Below are positions 15,470 through 24,661 of a DNA stretch of 33,417 nt, piece by piece. Source of the DNA: Saccharofermentans sp. (GTDB taxonomy: Bacteria > Bacillota > Clostridia > Saccharofermentanales > Saccharofermentanaceae). Every line of letters begins with the position of its first letter. Positions within the stretch are counted from its first letter, which is position 1. Both the position numbers and the translations under genes were made by a program. The notes under the pieces are model-generated. The model searched no databases and was not told the DNA's origin. It worked only from the letters and a program-made list of their open reading frames with translations. The DNA is taken from the NCBI GenBank assembly GCA_024695505.1, contig JAILIB010000006.1:1-33417 (forward strand), written 5' to 3'.

Positions 15470-15877
15470 TTAAACGTACTTCTTGATCGAATCGGGGCTG
15501 GTATTGATGTCGCCGCTGAAGAGAAGCATAGCCGTGATGGGCTTGTCAGCGAGGAAAGCGTCGAGCTTGCCCAGGAATTCGCCGAGATTGTCGAGATCGT
15601 AATCATCAGCTACTTTGCAGATAGCGTCGATGTAGATATGTGTAAGGTCGTAATCTTTGGAGCAGATGCCGCAGATGAATGCTAATACCTGGTCGAAACC
15701 CTTGATGGGGTATTCCTTCATATTGACGAGACGTACATTGGGCTTCAGGAGCTGGTCGAGGCGGTTGCCGCGCTCGATGCATACGACGTTGCTGTCGGTT
15801 CTGGCTACTTCGTTGATGTCATCGACGAGTTTAGCCGTCTTGCCTGTTCCCTTGGGTCCTGCAATAACTTTGATCAT
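15470..15877 (-). CDS. Small P-loop NTPase-like protein, function unknown
   Basis: The 135-residue protein opens MIKVIAGPKGTGKTAKLVDD, a clear Walker A motif (Gly7-Thr14). A hydrophobic strand ending in Asp (DLTHIYIDAIC, about residue 83-93) may be the Walker B strand. The C-terminal part is helical and short; the protein is about the size of a minimal RecA/kinase core. Short clostridial proteins of this kind are often labelled as ATP-binding or PilT-like, but nothing here supports motility. The start at 15877 has AAAGGAG about 8 nt upstream; the longer frame from 15901 would contain that ribosome site within its coding part and is rejected. The gene appears monocistronic, divergent from the nusA operon. 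Confidence 0.75.
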   Translation of the reverse strand: MIKVIAGPKGTGKTAKLVDDINEVARTDSNVVCIERGNRLDQLLKPNVRLVNMKEYPIKGFDQVLAFICGICSKDYDLTHIYIDAICKVADDYDLDNLGEFLGKLDAFLADKPITAMLLFSGDINTSPDSIKKYV

Positions 15878-16015
15878 AGTTTGTTCTCCTTTGGGGATCA
15901 TATTTCCATAGGAATAATCCGGATATGCTCATTTTACTTTAATTACCAAATTAAATGAAGAGCCAAATGTTAAGAAAATCAGAAGTTTTTTCTGTTTGCA
16001 TGCCGGGAACCGATG

Positions 16016-16024
16016 TGATAATAT
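16016..16024 (+). promoter_or_regulatory. Probable promoter of the rimP-nusA-infB operon
   Basis: TG-A-TAATAT (or TG-T-GATAAT beginning at 16014) is an extended -10 of the TGTGATA type also seen before 5546 and 9690. TTTGCA at 15995-16000 could be a weak -35. Transcription would begin near 16028-16031, giving a leader of about 80 nt before rimP. Confidence 0.5.
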
Positions 16025-16053
16025 AAGTCCGTTCTTAAGAAGTAATTTTTTTG

Positions 16054-16081
16054 AACGGGCTTGGGTTCAAGTCCGTTTTTT
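16054..16081 (+). terminator. Intrinsic terminator inside the rimP-nusA leader, candidate attenuator
   Basis: A perfect 10-bp stem (AACGGGCTTG / CAAGTCCGTT, one G-U pair) with a GGTT loop is followed by T-rich sequence (TTTTTTC, then TATTTTTT). It lies between the predicted promoter and the rimP ribosome site, on the operon's own strand; the reverse strand has no T-tract. The upstream string AAGTCCGTT (16025-16033) repeats the 3' arm and could pair with the 5' arm (16054-16062) as an antiterminator, if it is transcribed in full. Confidence 0.75.
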
Positions 16082-16110
16082 CTATTTTTTGGCAGGCTTT
16101 GGAGGAAGAT

Positions 16111-16575
16111 ATGGGCAAGAGGTCAAAGACGGCGCAGAAGGCGTTTGACATAGCTGAACCTTTGGTAAAGGCGTTAGGTCTTGACCTGGTCGACGTTTCC
16201 TATGCCAAAGAGGGCGGAAAGATGTTCTTAAGGCTCTACGTTGACAAAAAGGGCGGAGTCGGGATCGACGACTGCGAGACCGTCAGCAAGGCTACGGATT
16301 CCGTGCTCGAGAAGGAGCTGGGCCTGGATTACGACTATTTCGAGGTCTCTTCACCGGGACTGACGAGACCTCTCGAGACGGTCTCGGATTATCAGCGTTA
16401 CATGGGAGAGACGCTTGACGTGTCGCTTTACGCTCCCGTTGACGGAATAAAGGAATTCACCTGCGTCTGTGAGGCCGCAGAGGAAGATAAAGTGAAGCTT
16501 AAGGCTTCAGACGGCAAGGAATATGAGCTTGCCTTGAGCGACATCGCCAAGGCGGTAAGACATATTGAGTTTTAA
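16111..16575 (+). CDS. rimP: Ribosome maturation factor RimP
   Basis: The 154-residue protein contains the RimP hallmarks: an N-terminal alpha/beta domain with GLDLVDVSYAKEGGKMFLRLYVD and GIDDCETVSKATDSVLE, the DYDYFEVSSPGLTRPL junction, and a C-terminal SH3-like domain. It assists assembly of the 30S subunit head. The start at 16111 has GGAGG 5 nt upstream; a frame open from 16051 would run through the leader terminator and is rejected. It is first in the operon, 39 nt before nusA, the order usual in Firmicutes. Confidence 0.96.
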   Translation: MGKRSKTAQKAFDIAEPLVKALGLDLVDVSYAKEGGKMFLRLYVDKKGGVGIDDCETVSKATDSVLEKELGLDYDYFEVSSPGLTRPLETVSDYQRYMGETLDVSLYAPVDGIKEFTCVCEAAEEDKVKLKASDGKEYELALSDIAKAVRHIEF

Positions 16576-16614
16576 GTAAGTTTATCAACAGTTTTACAGG
16601 AGGTCACTTTCAGG

Positions 16615-17790
16615 ATGGCTAAGAGAAAGAACGAAGAGGAACCCAGAGAGACAATAGTCGACCTCGTCAAGCTGCTCGCTGAAGAGCGTGCTATCGACGA
16701 GGAAGAGGTTTTCCAGGCAATCGAGAGCGGTATCGTTGCAGCTTACAAGAGAGAGTTCGGCGGAAACAAGCAGGACATCAAGTCTGTTAATGCGGAGATC
16801 GACCGTGAGACGGGCGAGATCTACGTTTACAAGCTCGCTGAAGTCGTTGACGAGGTTTTGGATGATGCAAACGAGATCTCTTTGGAAGACGCCAAGGAGC
16901 TCGGCTATGAGGACGTTGAGATCGGCGATGAGATCGAGATCGGTATCGACGTTGAAGACTTGGGCCGCCTCGCTGCAGGCGCTGCCAAGAACGCCATCAA
17001 CCAGAAGTTAAGAGATGCTGAGTCTACCAAGATCCAGAACGAGTTCCACGGCAAGATCGGCGAGATCACTTCAGGAACCATCGTCCGTAAGGATGCAAGA
17101 AACGTTTACGTCAATATCGGCCGTGCTGAGGCCATCGTCAGACGTGACGGACAGATCCGCAACAACCGCAACGAGCGTTACGATCAGGACAGGATCATGA
17201 AGTTCCTCGTAACAGGCGTTGAGGAAGCGAACGGCAGACCTTCCGTTGTTCTTTCAAGAACAGCTCCTGCGCTCGTAGCAAAGCTTTTCGAGCTTGAAGT
17301 TCCCGAGATCAAGAACGGCGACGTCATCATCAAGTCCGTTGCGCGTGAGCCCGGTTCAAGATCCAAAGTCGCAGTTTATTCCAGAGATCCCGATATCGAT
17401 GCAAAGGGTGCTTGCGTTGGTCAGCGCGGACAGAGGGTCCAGCAGATCATGAACGAGCTTTCCGATGAGAAGATCGACATCGTTGACTGGAAGGAAGATG
17501 CTGCACTGTTCATCAGTGAAGCGCTCCAGCCTGCAAAGGTTGTCAGGGTAGATACTGAGATCTCAACAAACGCAGAGGGCATCGTTGAGCGTCACGCTAA
17601 GGTCATCGTTCCCGACCAGCAGTTCTCTCTTGCTATCGGCAAGAACGGCCAGAACGTAAGGCTTGCTGCAAGACTCACCGGCTTCAAGATCGACATCCGC
17701 AAGGAGTCTGACGAGAGCGATGAGGCTGCAAAGGTCCTCACAGACGGCTTCCAGGTCGTTGACGAGACTGAGGATAAGGGAGAAGCCTGA
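16615..17790 (+). CDS. nusA: Transcription termination/antitermination factor NusA
   Basis: The 391-residue protein has the NusA N-terminal RNA-polymerase-binding domain (about 1-130; EEEVFQAIESGIVAAYKREFG), an S1 domain (about 140-205; GTIVRKDARNVYVNIGRAEAI) and two KH domains (about 230-370; GACVGQRGQRVQQIMNEL and FSLAIGKNGQNVRLAARLTG). There are no C-terminal acidic repeats, as expected for a Gram-positive NusA. It binds RNA polymerase and stimulates pausing and intrinsic termination. AGGAGGT is centred unusually far (10 nt spacing) from the ATG, but no other in-frame start exists. Since NusA strengthens hairpin termination, the terminator in this operon's leader could provide feedback. 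Confidence 0.98.
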   Translation: MAKRKNEEEPRETIVDLVKLLAEERAIDEEEVFQAIESGIVAAYKREFGGNKQDIKSVNAEIDRETGEIYVYKLAEVVDEVLDDANEISLEDAKELGYEDVEIGDEIEIGIDVEDLGRLAAGAAKNAINQKLRDAESTKIQNEFHGKIGEITSGTIVRKDARNVYVNIGRAEAIVRRDGQIRNNRNERYDQDRIMKFLVTGVEEANGRPSVVLSRTAPALVAKLFELEVPEIKNGDVIIKSVAREPGSRSKVAVYSRDPDIDAKGACVGQRGQRVQQIMNELSDEKIDIVDWKEDAALFISEALQPAKVVRVDTEISTNAEGIVERHAKVIVPDQQFSLAIGKNGQNVRLAARLTGFKIDIRKESDESDEAAKVLTDGFQVVDETEDKGEA

Positions 17791-17795
17791 AACTC

Positions 17796-18077
17796 ATGAA
17801 GAAGAAACCGCAGAGAAGCTGTGTCTGCTGCAGGACAACGAGAGATAAGAGCGAACTCCTTCGCGTCGTTGCCATGGCTGACGGCAGCATAGTCTACGAT
17901 CCGACCGGAAAAGCTCCGGGAAGAGGGTCTTATCTCTGCAAAAATGCGGAATGCATCAAGTCGGAGCTCAAAAAGGCCGCAAGGCTTTCGAAGGGGCTTC
18001 GCAGGGCAATAAGCGACGAGGAGATCGAAAACCTCGCGAAAGAAATGCTCGCCGCGGCTGAAAAGGCGGAACAATAA
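17796..18077 (+). CDS. rnpM: YlxR / RnpM family RNA-binding protein (DUF448)
   Basis: The 93-residue protein shows the family signature near the N-terminus, PQRSCVCCRTTRDKSELLRVV, and GKAPGRGSYLC with a downstream Cys (KNAEC). This family has been linked to RNase P regulation in Bacillus (RnpM). It begins 5 nt after the nusA stop and its stop overlaps the next start by one base (TAATG), so all are co-translated. Identification is by motif and position between nusA and ylxQ. Confidence 0.93.
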   Translation: MKKKPQRSCVCCRTTRDKSELLRVVAMADGSIVYDPTGKAPGRGSYLCKNAECIKSELKKAARLSKGLRRAISDEEIENLAKEMLAAAEKAEQ

Positions 18078-18424
18078 TGGATGCGAAGCAGCGTGTGTTC
18101 GGAATGCTGGGCATGGCACAGCGTGCCGGCAAGGTCGCTTCGGGAGCTGAAGCCGTAACCGCGGCTCTCAGTACCGGTAAGGCGGAACTGCTGATCATCA
18201 GCCGCGACATATCGCGCAACTCTCTGGACAAGCTCCTGAGTGCCGCGGAAAAAGGTGAAAAGGTAACAGGAAAAGCAGTAACGTGCTTCAGGTTCGGAAC
18301 ATCAGATGACCTGGGGCAAGCGACGGGTAAAGCCGCAAGGGCAGCCCTCGCCGTTACGGATAAAGCCTTCGCAAAGGGGATTTCCGATCTGCTCGAAGGC
18401 ATCAACGAGGAGGAAGACATTTGA
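18077..18424 (+). CDS. ylxQ: L7Ae/L30e-family K-turn-binding protein YlxQ
   Basis: The 115-residue protein contains an L7Ae-type fold: [34 protein letters not shown] and [18 protein letters not shown]. Bacterial members bind kink-turn RNA. The family's place between rnpM and infB is conserved in Firmicutes. It is slightly longer than usual because of an acidic tail ending EEEDI. Its start shares one base with the preceding stop, and its stop shares one base with the infB ATG. Confidence 0.9.
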   Translation: MDAKQRVFGMLGMAQRAGKVASGAEAVTAALSTGKAELLIISRDISRNSLDKLLSAAEKGEKVTGKAVTCFRFGTSDDLGQATGKAARAALAVTDKAFAKGISDLLEGINEEEDI

Positions 18425-21333
18425 TGAGTGAAGACAGCGAGAACAAGAAAAACGGTCTTACAGTCGGAGGCGTCTCAGGCAACAAGAAGATGAGGCTCGG
18501 AAGAGTCCACAAGAAGTCCGACAAGGGCGATGATGCTGCGGCTGCTCCTGCAGCAGCGGTAAAACCGGCTCCGGCACCTGCTGCCGAACCCGCTGCCGCA
18601 CCTGAAGCGACGGAGAAGGCTCCTGCAGCTGAAAAGCCTGCAAAGAAGGAAGCGGCTAAGAAGACCGAAGATTCAGCTCCTGCCAAGAAGACAGCAAAGA
18701 CTTCGGAGAAGGCTAAGACCGCTAAGACGGAAGAGCCTGCCGAAGAGAAAAAGCCTGCCGCTAAGCGCACTAAGAAGACTGCCGAGGCCGAAACAGCCAA
18801 GGAAGAGGCTCCTGCAAAGGAAAAGCCTGCCAAGAAGGCTTCTTCAAAGACTGCCAAGGCTGCAGACGAAGAAAAGGAAGCAAAGAAGGAAGCTAAGTCT
18901 GAAGAACCCGTCAAGGCGGAGGAACCCAAGACAGAGCAGCCTAAGGAGGCTCCCAAGGCTGAAGAGCCCAAGGCAGAAGAGAAAGCACCTGAAGTACCTG
19001 CTTCAGAGCCTGCCAAGACAGAGACTCCCGCTCCTGAGGAAAGCAATATCGTAAGACCTGCACCGAGACCTAAGCTTTCGTCTGCGGTCGTATCTCTGGG
19101 CGACGCCCCTGCAAGAGGCGAGACCATCAGGAGTTCCACGATCATCACCTACACGGGCCGTGACCGTAAGAGTCCCGCAAGAAGCGGCGGACAGGGCGGC
19201 TTCGGCGGCAACAGAGGACCCCAGCGCGGCGGCGGCGGATATCAGGGCCACGGCGGTGGCGGCGGATTCGACAAGGACAAGGACGAAGAGCCCGGTCAGA
19301 AGAACCAGTTCAGACGTCCTGCAAGACCTAAGGCCGAGTCTCCGATCGACGAGGTCAAGAAGAGCAGGACCAACTACGCCGAGAAGAGTGCTTTTGACAA
19401 GAAGCACAACGATAACGAGCGCAGGGAAGGCGGCGGAAAGGGCAGCTTTGCCGACAAGCGTCACCAGAACAGGAATGCTCAGTTCAACGGCCGTGTAAAC
19501 GAAGACGGTGATTACGACGATTATTCATACAAGAAGAAGAAAAAGAAGCAGTCCGAGGAGTATTCCGACGAGCAGCAGACCATAACCGAGATCAAGATCC
19601 CTGCATTCATTACCGTTAAGGAATTCGCTGAGGGTATCGGCAAGAAGAGCTCCGAGATCATCATGGCTCTTATGAAGCTCGGCGTTATGGCTACTATCAA
19701 CCAGGAACTCGATTTCGATACCGCATGCCTTGTTGCTGATTCGTTCGGCATCAACGCAGAGCTCCTTGAGGAGAAGACTGAAGAAGATATCCTTATCGAT
19801 GACGGTGAGGGCAATCCCGAGAACCTCCAGCCGAGGCCGCCGGTCGTCGTTGTCATGGGTCACGTTGACCATGGTAAGACGTCACTCCTCGACAGGATCC
19901 GTTCCACGAACGTCATCGAAGGCGAAGCGGGCGGAATCACGCAGAAGATCGGTGCTTACACCGTAAGGCTCAAGGGTCGTCAGATCACATTCCTTGATAC
20001 CCCTGGTCACGAAGCATTCACGACGATGAGAGCGAGAGGTGCTCAGTTCACGGATATCGCTATCCTCGTAGTTGCTGCAGACGACGGCGTCATGCCTCAG
20101 ACGATCGAGGCCATCAACCACGCAAAGGCTGCAAACACCGAGATCGTTGTTGCAATCAACAAGATCGACAAGCCGGGCGCAAATCCCGATAAGGTTAAGC
20201 AGGAACTCACAAACTATGATCTCATCTGCGAAGAGTGGGGCGGAAACACCATCATGGTACCTATCTCCGCTAAGAAGGGCATCGGCATTGACGACCTTCT
20301 CGAAAACGTTCTGCTCACGGCAGACGTAATGGAGCTCAAGGCCGATCCTACCGGTCAGGCAAAGGGTGCCGTTATCGAGGCTCAGCTCGACAAGAACAGA
20401 GGTCCTGTCGCATCAGTACTCGTACAGCGCGGTACGCTCAAGCAGGGCGACACGGTCGTCTGCGGACCTATCATGGGCAACATCAGAGCCATGTACGACG
20501 ATAAGGGCAACCCGATCAAGAAGGCAGGACCTTCAATTCCTGTCGAGATCTTAGGTCTCCCTGAAGTGCCTGAGGCAGGCGAACTGCTCTATGCCGTAAC
20601 AGACGACAAGACAGCACGTCAGCTAGTTGAGAAGAGAAAGATCAAGCAGCGTGAAGAACAGCTCCACAGATCTTCCAAGATGAGCCTTGAGACTCTCGCT
20701 GCGCAGATGGCTGCAGGCGACGTCAAGGATCTCAACATCATCATCAAGGCGGACGACAGAGGTTCCGTTGAGGCTGTCCAGCAGTCCCTCGAGAAGCTCT
20801 CCAACGACGAGGTCAAGGTCAAGGTCGTTCACGGCGGTGTCGGTGCGATCAACGAATCAGATATCGTTCTCGCTGACGTTTCTAACGCCATCATCATCGG
20901 CTTCAACGTACGTCCTAACCAGATGATCATCGACAAGGCAAAGGAAGCAGGCGTTGACATCAGACTCTACAGCGTCATCTACAACGCTATCGAAGATGTT
21001 GAGAACGCTATGAAGGGTATGCTTGCTCCGAAGATCGAGGAAGTCATCACGGGTCATGCCGAGATCAGACAGCTGTTCAAGGTCAGCGGCATCGGAACCA
21101 TCGGCGGCTGCTACGTCACCGACGGTAAGATCACCCGCGGCACCAAGGTCAGGGTTATCAGAGACGGCGTCGTTGCTTATACAGGTGAGCTCGGTTCCCT
21201 CCAGCATGAGAAGGATTCCATTAAGGAAGCTGTTGCAGGACATGAGTGCGGACTTACTGTCGAGAAGTACAACGACATCAAGGTCGGCGACATTATCGAA
21301 GCATTCGGCAATATCGAGGTTGCAAGAGACTGA
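18424..21333 (+). CDS. infB: Translation initiation factor IF-2 with long low-complexity N-terminus
   Basis: The 969-residue GTPase delivers initiator tRNA to the 30S subunit. Residues ~35-210 are Ala/Pro/Lys/Glu-rich and disordered; ~253-283 is a glycine-rich stretch with RGG-like pieces ([16 protein letters not shown]). The IF2_N domain is near 388-435. The G domain carries GHVDHGKT (479-486), DTPGH (525-529), NKID (579-582) and SAKKG (615-619). Domains C1-C2 follow ([21 protein letters not shown]). It is longer than Bacillus IF-2 owing to the N-terminal region. ATG 18424 has GAGGAGGAAG just upstream; the TTG at 18421 is not needed. Confidence 0.98.
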   Translation: MSEDSENKKNGLTVGGVSGNKKMRLGRVHKKSDKGDDAAAAPAAAVKPAPAPAAEPAAAPEATEKAPAAEKPAKKEAAKKTEDSAPAKKTAKTSEKAKTAKTEEPAEEKKPAAKRTKKTAEAETAKEEAPAKEKPAKKASSKTAKAADEEKEAKKEAKSEEPVKAEEPKTEQPKEAPKAEEPKAEEKAPEVPASEPAKTETPAPEESNIVRPAPRPKLSSAVVSLGDAPARGETIRSSTIITYTGRDRKSPARSGGQGGFGGNRGPQRGGGGYQGHGGGGGFDKDKDEEPGQKNQFRRPARPKAESPIDEVKKSRTNYAEKSAFDKKHNDNERREGGGKGSFADKRHQNRNAQFNGRVNEDGDYDDYSYKKKKKKQSEEYSDEQQTITEIKIPAFITVKEFAEGIGKKSSEIIMALMKLGVMATINQELDFDTACLVADSFGINAELLEEKTEEDILIDDGEGNPENLQPRPPVVVVMGHVDHGKTSLLDRIRSTNVIEGEAGGITQKIGAYTVRLKGRQITFLDTPGHEAFTTMRARGAQFTDIAILVVAADDGVMPQTIEAINHAKAANTEIVVAINKIDKPGANPDKVKQELTNYDLICEEWGGNTIMVPISAKKGIGIDDLLENVLLTADVMELKADPTGQAKGAVIEAQLDKNRGPVASVLVQRGTLKQGDTVVCGPIMGNIRAMYDDKGNPIKKAGPSIPVEILGLPEVPEAGELLYAVTDDKTARQLVEKRKIKQREEQLHRSSKMSLETLAAQMAAGDVKDLNIIIKADDRGSVEAVQQSLEKLSNDEVKVKVVHGGVGAINESDIVLADVSNAIIIGFNVRPNQMIIDKAKEAGVDIRLYSVIYNAIEDVENAMKGMLAPKIEEVITGHAEIRQLFKVSGIGTIGGCYVTDGKITRGTKVRVIRDGVVAYTGELGSLQHEKDSIKEAVAGHECGLTVEKYNDIKVGDIIEAFGNIEVARD

Positions 21334-21336
21334 TAA

Positions 21337-21744
21337 ATGAAGAGAAGAAGACCTGAAATAGTCGGCGATGAGATGCAGAAAGTCATCTCTACGATCATAA
21401 CGACGAAGCTCAAGGACCCCAGGGTTCCTTTCATGACCTCTGTCACGGGCGTCAAGATGAGTTCGGATCTGTCGCATGCCACAGTCTTCATTTCCGTTTA
21501 CGGAGATGAAAAGACGAAGAAGGATGCGATGGATGCGCTCGAGCACGCAAAGGGTTTCATCCGTTATGAGGCGGTGCAGGAAGTCAAGCTCAGGATCGCT
21601 CCCGAGTTGCACTTCAAGCTCGACAATACTCTTGACGAGGCGGCACGCATGGATGCGCTGATCAGCAAGACTATCGCCGATGACGAGAGAAGGCGCGCTG
21701 AAAGAGAAAAGCGCGAGCAGGAAGCCGGTAACGAAAATGATTGA
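21337..21744 (+). CDS. rbfA: Ribosome-binding factor A
   Basis: The 135-residue protein matches RbfA: MKRRRPEIVGDEMQKVISTI, KDPRVPFMTSVTGVKMSSDLSHATVFISVYG and a KH-type core ending RIAPELHFKLDNTLDEAARM. It helps mature the 16S rRNA 5' end on 30S precursors. It starts three bases after the infB stop, and its last 8 bases overlap the nrnA start. The charged C-terminal tail (RRRAEREKREQEAGNEND) is common for the family. Confidence 0.97.
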   Translation: MKRRRPEIVGDEMQKVISTIITTKLKDPRVPFMTSVTGVKMSSDLSHATVFISVYGDEKTKKDAMDALEHAKGFIRYEAVQEVKLRIAPELHFKLDNTLDEAARMDALISKTIADDERRRAEREKREQEAGNEND

Positions 21745-22804
21745 AAAGTATCAGGCTGATTCCGAACGCATAGCAAGACAGCTTATCGACATGGCTGGCG
21801 AGATCAAGAAAGAGGACGGCGTCTGCCTGATCTTTCTTCATAAGAGCGTTGACGGAGACTGTGTAGGTTCCGCCTGCGGCCTTTGCGAAGCGCTCCGCAG
21901 GATCGGCGTTGAAGCCTATGTTGCGATGCCTGAGGAACTCCCTGAGAATATGAATTTCCTGGGAGTTTCCGGACTTCTTTTCGATGTTTCTGCTGATACT
22001 GATGTTGCAAATGCGTTCAGGGAAAGCGGTATGGTCTTTGACAGAAAGTTCACGAGAGCCATCGCCGTTGATATATCTGAATCTGACAGAATGGGCACCT
22101 GCGGAGAATTCTTCGATAAGTGTCCCAATAAGATCATCATCGATCACCACGCTTCCGTCAGTACGCGTGCAGAGAATATGTGGATCGATCCCGATGCATC
22201 TTCTGCGTGTGAGCTCGTCTACTACGTTGTCTGTTCAATGGCAAAACTCCTCGGAAGACCCGTCAGCGCACTCGCAGACAAGCTCTGTGCCGGCTGCCTT
22301 ATTGCAGGAATAGTTACCGATACGGGAAGATTCACATACAAGAATACACGCCCCGAGACACTTGTCTCGGCAGGTGAGCTGATGGCATTGGGAGGAGATA
22401 TCTCAGCTGTCTGCTATAACCTTTTCGATGTCAAGAAGCAGTCGAAATTCAGGCTTTCCGCAGCTGCACGCTCGAAAGCAGAGTTCCTCTGCGGCGGACA
22501 GTTCGCGTTAAGTGTTGTTCCTTATTCAATGTTCAGGGAATACGGTGCCGATGCAGACGGAGTAGATGACGTTGTTTCGGCATTGAGGGACGTTGACAGT
22601 GTTGAGGTCGCGATCGTATTAAGAGAACTCGAGAACGGCGAGATCAGGGCAAACGTAAGATCAAATGACAGCTTTAATTCTGCAGCGTTTGCAGGGCTTT
22701 ACGGCGGCGGCGGACATTTGCGCGCAGCCGGATTTACCGTAAGGGGCAGGAAGATCGACGCACTGGCTGATGAGGTCAGGGAGCGTGTGGAAAAACTCCT
22801 ATGA
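21737..22804 (+). CDS. nrnA: DHH-family nanoRNase / pAp phosphatase NrnA
   Basis: The 355-residue enzyme degrades very short RNAs and dephosphorylates pAp. Motifs: HKSVDGDCVGSACGL (Asp39, Asp41; the family more often has PDGD), AVDISESDRMG, the DHH triad (Asp136-His138 in IIDHHASV), VTDTGRFTY, and the C-terminal DHHA1 GGGGHLRAAGF (323-333). ATG 21737 gives the family-typical start MIEKYQADSERIA; the frame is open to 21680 inside rbfA. The 8-nt overlap with rbfA and 4-nt overlap with truB indicate translational coupling. The position between rbfA and truB is standard in Firmicutes. Confidence 0.95.
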   Translation: MIEKYQADSERIARQLIDMAGEIKKEDGVCLIFLHKSVDGDCVGSACGLCEALRRIGVEAYVAMPEELPENMNFLGVSGLLFDVSADTDVANAFRESGMVFDRKFTRAIAVDISESDRMGTCGEFFDKCPNKIIIDHHASVSTRAENMWIDPDASSACELVYYVVCSMAKLLGRPVSALADKLCAGCLIAGIVTDTGRFTYKNTRPETLVSAGELMALGGDISAVCYNLFDVKKQSKFRLSAAARSKAEFLCGGQFALSVVPYSMFREYGADADGVDDVVSALRDVDSVEVAIVLRELENGEIRANVRSNDSFNSAAFAGLYGGGGHLRAAGFTVRGRKIDALADEVRERVEKLL

Positions 22805-23736
22805 TCTTTGACGGAGTGATCCTCGTAGACAAACCTGAGGGCTGGACGTCTTTTAAGACAGACGGCGCAATAAAGAAACTGACCGGCTCAAGAAAGGCCG
22901 GTCATTTAGGTACGCTCGATCCTTTTGCAACGGGTCTTCTGCCTGTGTTTTGCGGCAAGGGGCTGAAGTACCTCCGTTTCTGCGAGGGCTTTGACAAGGA
23001 ATATTCGTGCCGCGCGGTCTTTGGCGCGGCTACCGACAGCGGCGACTGTACCGGAGAGATCATCTCGGAAAACTATCCTTCTGAAGCTGAAATGGATCAG
23101 CTTGTTTCCACAGACTTTAAGAAAGTCCGCGAGGCTTTTTCGGAAATATCAAAACGCACGGAACAGAAGCCCCCTTCGTATTCTGCGAAAAAGATCGGCG
23201 GCGTAAAAGCCTACGACCTTGCAAGAAAGGGTGAAGAAGTTGATCTTCCTCCTTCGAAGATCAGGATCTACAGCCTCGTCATCGACAAGATCGAAACACT
23301 CGAAAAGGGCTTTGCCGTTGAATTTACCTGCAAGTGCTCCAAGGGCACTTATATCAGGACCATCTGCACCGACTGCGGCGAAATGCTCGGATACGGCGCT
23401 TATGCAGAGACCTTAAGACGCACGCAGACCGGACCTTTCAGGATAGAGGACGCATATACGCCCGACAGGCTTTTTGAAATGGCGGAGAACGGCGATCATT
23501 CATTCCTTATTGATTCATCCTGTGCGATCTCAGATATGCCTGAAGTCAGGCTGGATGCCCGTCAGGCAAAGGATCTCAGCTTTGGCAGAAAGATCGCTTT
23601 TGAAGGCGCTGACGTTTCAGATGACAGGACATATTACCGCGCTGTATTTGAAGGGAAGACGATTGCTGTCGTTTATCCCGCTGTTGAAGAAGGAAAGACG
23701 GTAATGAGGATAGAGAGGCTTTTTGCAAATGATTAA
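22801..23736 (+). CDS. truB: tRNA pseudouridine-55 synthase TruB
   Basis: The 311-residue protein begins FDGVILVDKPEGWTSF and contains the catalytic motif KAGHLGTLDPFATGLLPV with Asp40 as nucleophile. Further family segments are EYSCRAVFGAATDSGD, KPPSYSAKKIGGVKAYDLAR and CSKGTYIRTICTDCGEMLG. It converts U55 of the T-loop of tRNAs to pseudouridine. The start overlaps the nrnA stop (ATGA) and the end overlaps ribF by 8 nt. The C-terminal part (about 235-311) resembles a degenerate PUA-like domain. Confidence 0.97.
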   Translation: MIFDGVILVDKPEGWTSFKTDGAIKKLTGSRKAGHLGTLDPFATGLLPVFCGKGLKYLRFCEGFDKEYSCRAVFGAATDSGDCTGEIISENYPSEAEMDQLVSTDFKKVREAFSEISKRTEQKPPSYSAKKIGGVKAYDLARKGEEVDLPPSKIRIYSLVIDKIETLEKGFAVEFTCKCSKGTYIRTICTDCGEMLGYGAYAETLRRTQTGPFRIEDAYTPDRLFEMAENGDHSFLIDSSCAISDMPEVRLDARQAKDLSFGRKIAFEGADVSDDRTYYRAVFEGKTIAVVYPAVEEGKTVMRIERLFAND

Positions 23737-24661
23737 GGTCTGTTCAAAATACGGTCTTGATGATCTTCCGTTCATTCCGGGCGGACGCGTCATGGCGCTC
23801 GGAATGTTTGACGGCCTGCATCAGGGGCATATCGACATAATCAAGAGCGCGGTCAGGCTCGCTGAAAACACGGGCCTTCTTACGTGCGTCCAGACCTTCA
23901 GAAATTTCGGCAAGAACGGTGAAGAGCGTCTCCTTTATACAATGGAAGAGCGTTTGAAGATGCTCGAAGCTTTGGGCGTTGACGAGATGCTCGTGCTCAA
24001 CTTCCCGCAGGTCAGGGACATGAGCCCCGAAGGATACTGTGAGCAGATATTAAAGATGCGCACGGGTGCCGCAGCGCTCTTTATCGGACATGATTACCGT
24101 TTCGGAAAAGACGCGCAGGGCGATGCGGCTCTACTCAAGAAGTTTGCTTCAAGAGAGAAGATAAGCTTCCGCGTGATAAGCGACAGGATACTTGATGGAA
24201 CTGACCGCAGGATCTCAACAACGTGGCTTAGACAAGCTTTGGCAGACGGCGACGTTGAACTCGCTTCAAGGCTTTGCGGCGGGCGTTTTTACTCGTATTC
24301 GGGACGCGTCTGCCACGGCAAACAGGCCGGACGTCAGATGGGTTTTCCTACTGCAAATCTTGAGATATCTGAAGACAAGTTCGTTGTAAGGCGCGGCGTT
24401 TATTGTTCCCGCGTAACGCTCGGGAATCGCACGCTCTACGGTGTTACTAACGTCGGAAGAAGACCGACTGTCGAAGATGCCGTAAACGACGTTGCCGAGA
24501 CTTTCATCTTCGATTTCGACGAGGATATTTACGGTGCATCGATAAAGGTCGAACTGATGAAGTTCTTAAGGCCCGAGCAGCCTTTCTCCGGAGTAGAGGA
24601 GCTGACACGGGCTGTCGAAGAGAACAAGGCCCAGGCGAAAGCATTTTTTGATGAGAGCTGA
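23729..24661 (+). CDS. ribF: Bifunctional riboflavin kinase / FAD synthetase
   Basis: The 310-residue enzyme makes FMN from riboflavin and FAD from FMN. The N-terminal nucleotidyltransferase domain has LGMFDGLHQGHIDII (His31 and His34 of the HxGH motif) and FIGHDYRFGKDAQG. The C-terminal flavokinase domain has GKQAGRQMGFPTANLEI (Gly205-Asn210), RRGVYCSRV and YGVTNVGRRPTV. ATG 23729 is preferred over TTG 23723; it overlaps truB by 8 nt. The operon ends here: rpsO, which often follows ribF in Firmicutes, is absent, and the stop codon is the first part of the 24659 hairpin repeat. Confidence 0.97.
   Translation: MIKVCSKYGLDDLPFIPGGRVMALGMFDGLHQGHIDIIKSAVRLAENTGLLTCVQTFRNFGKNGEERLLYTMEERLKMLEALGVDEMLVLNFPQVRDMSPEGYCEQILKMRTGAAALFIGHDYRFGKDAQGDAALLKKFASREKISFRVISDRILDGTDRRISTTWLRQALADGDVELASRLCGGRFYSYSGRVCHGKQAGRQMGFPTANLEISEDKFVVRRGVYCSRVTLGNRTLYGVTNVGRRPTVEDAVNDVAETFIFDFDEDIYGASIKVELMKFLRPEQPFSGVEELTRAVEENKAQAKAFFDES

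Noticed and set aside
18402..19148. Minus-strand open frame of 248 codons, rich in Ala and Ser
   Set aside because: It is the shadow of the repetitive Lys/Ala/Pro codons of infB; it lacks a ribosome site and resembles no protein.
20857..21612. Minus-strand open frame of 251 codons across the infB/rbfA junction
   Set aside because: Both plus-strand genes are unmistakable, and the antisense product shows no recognisable motif.
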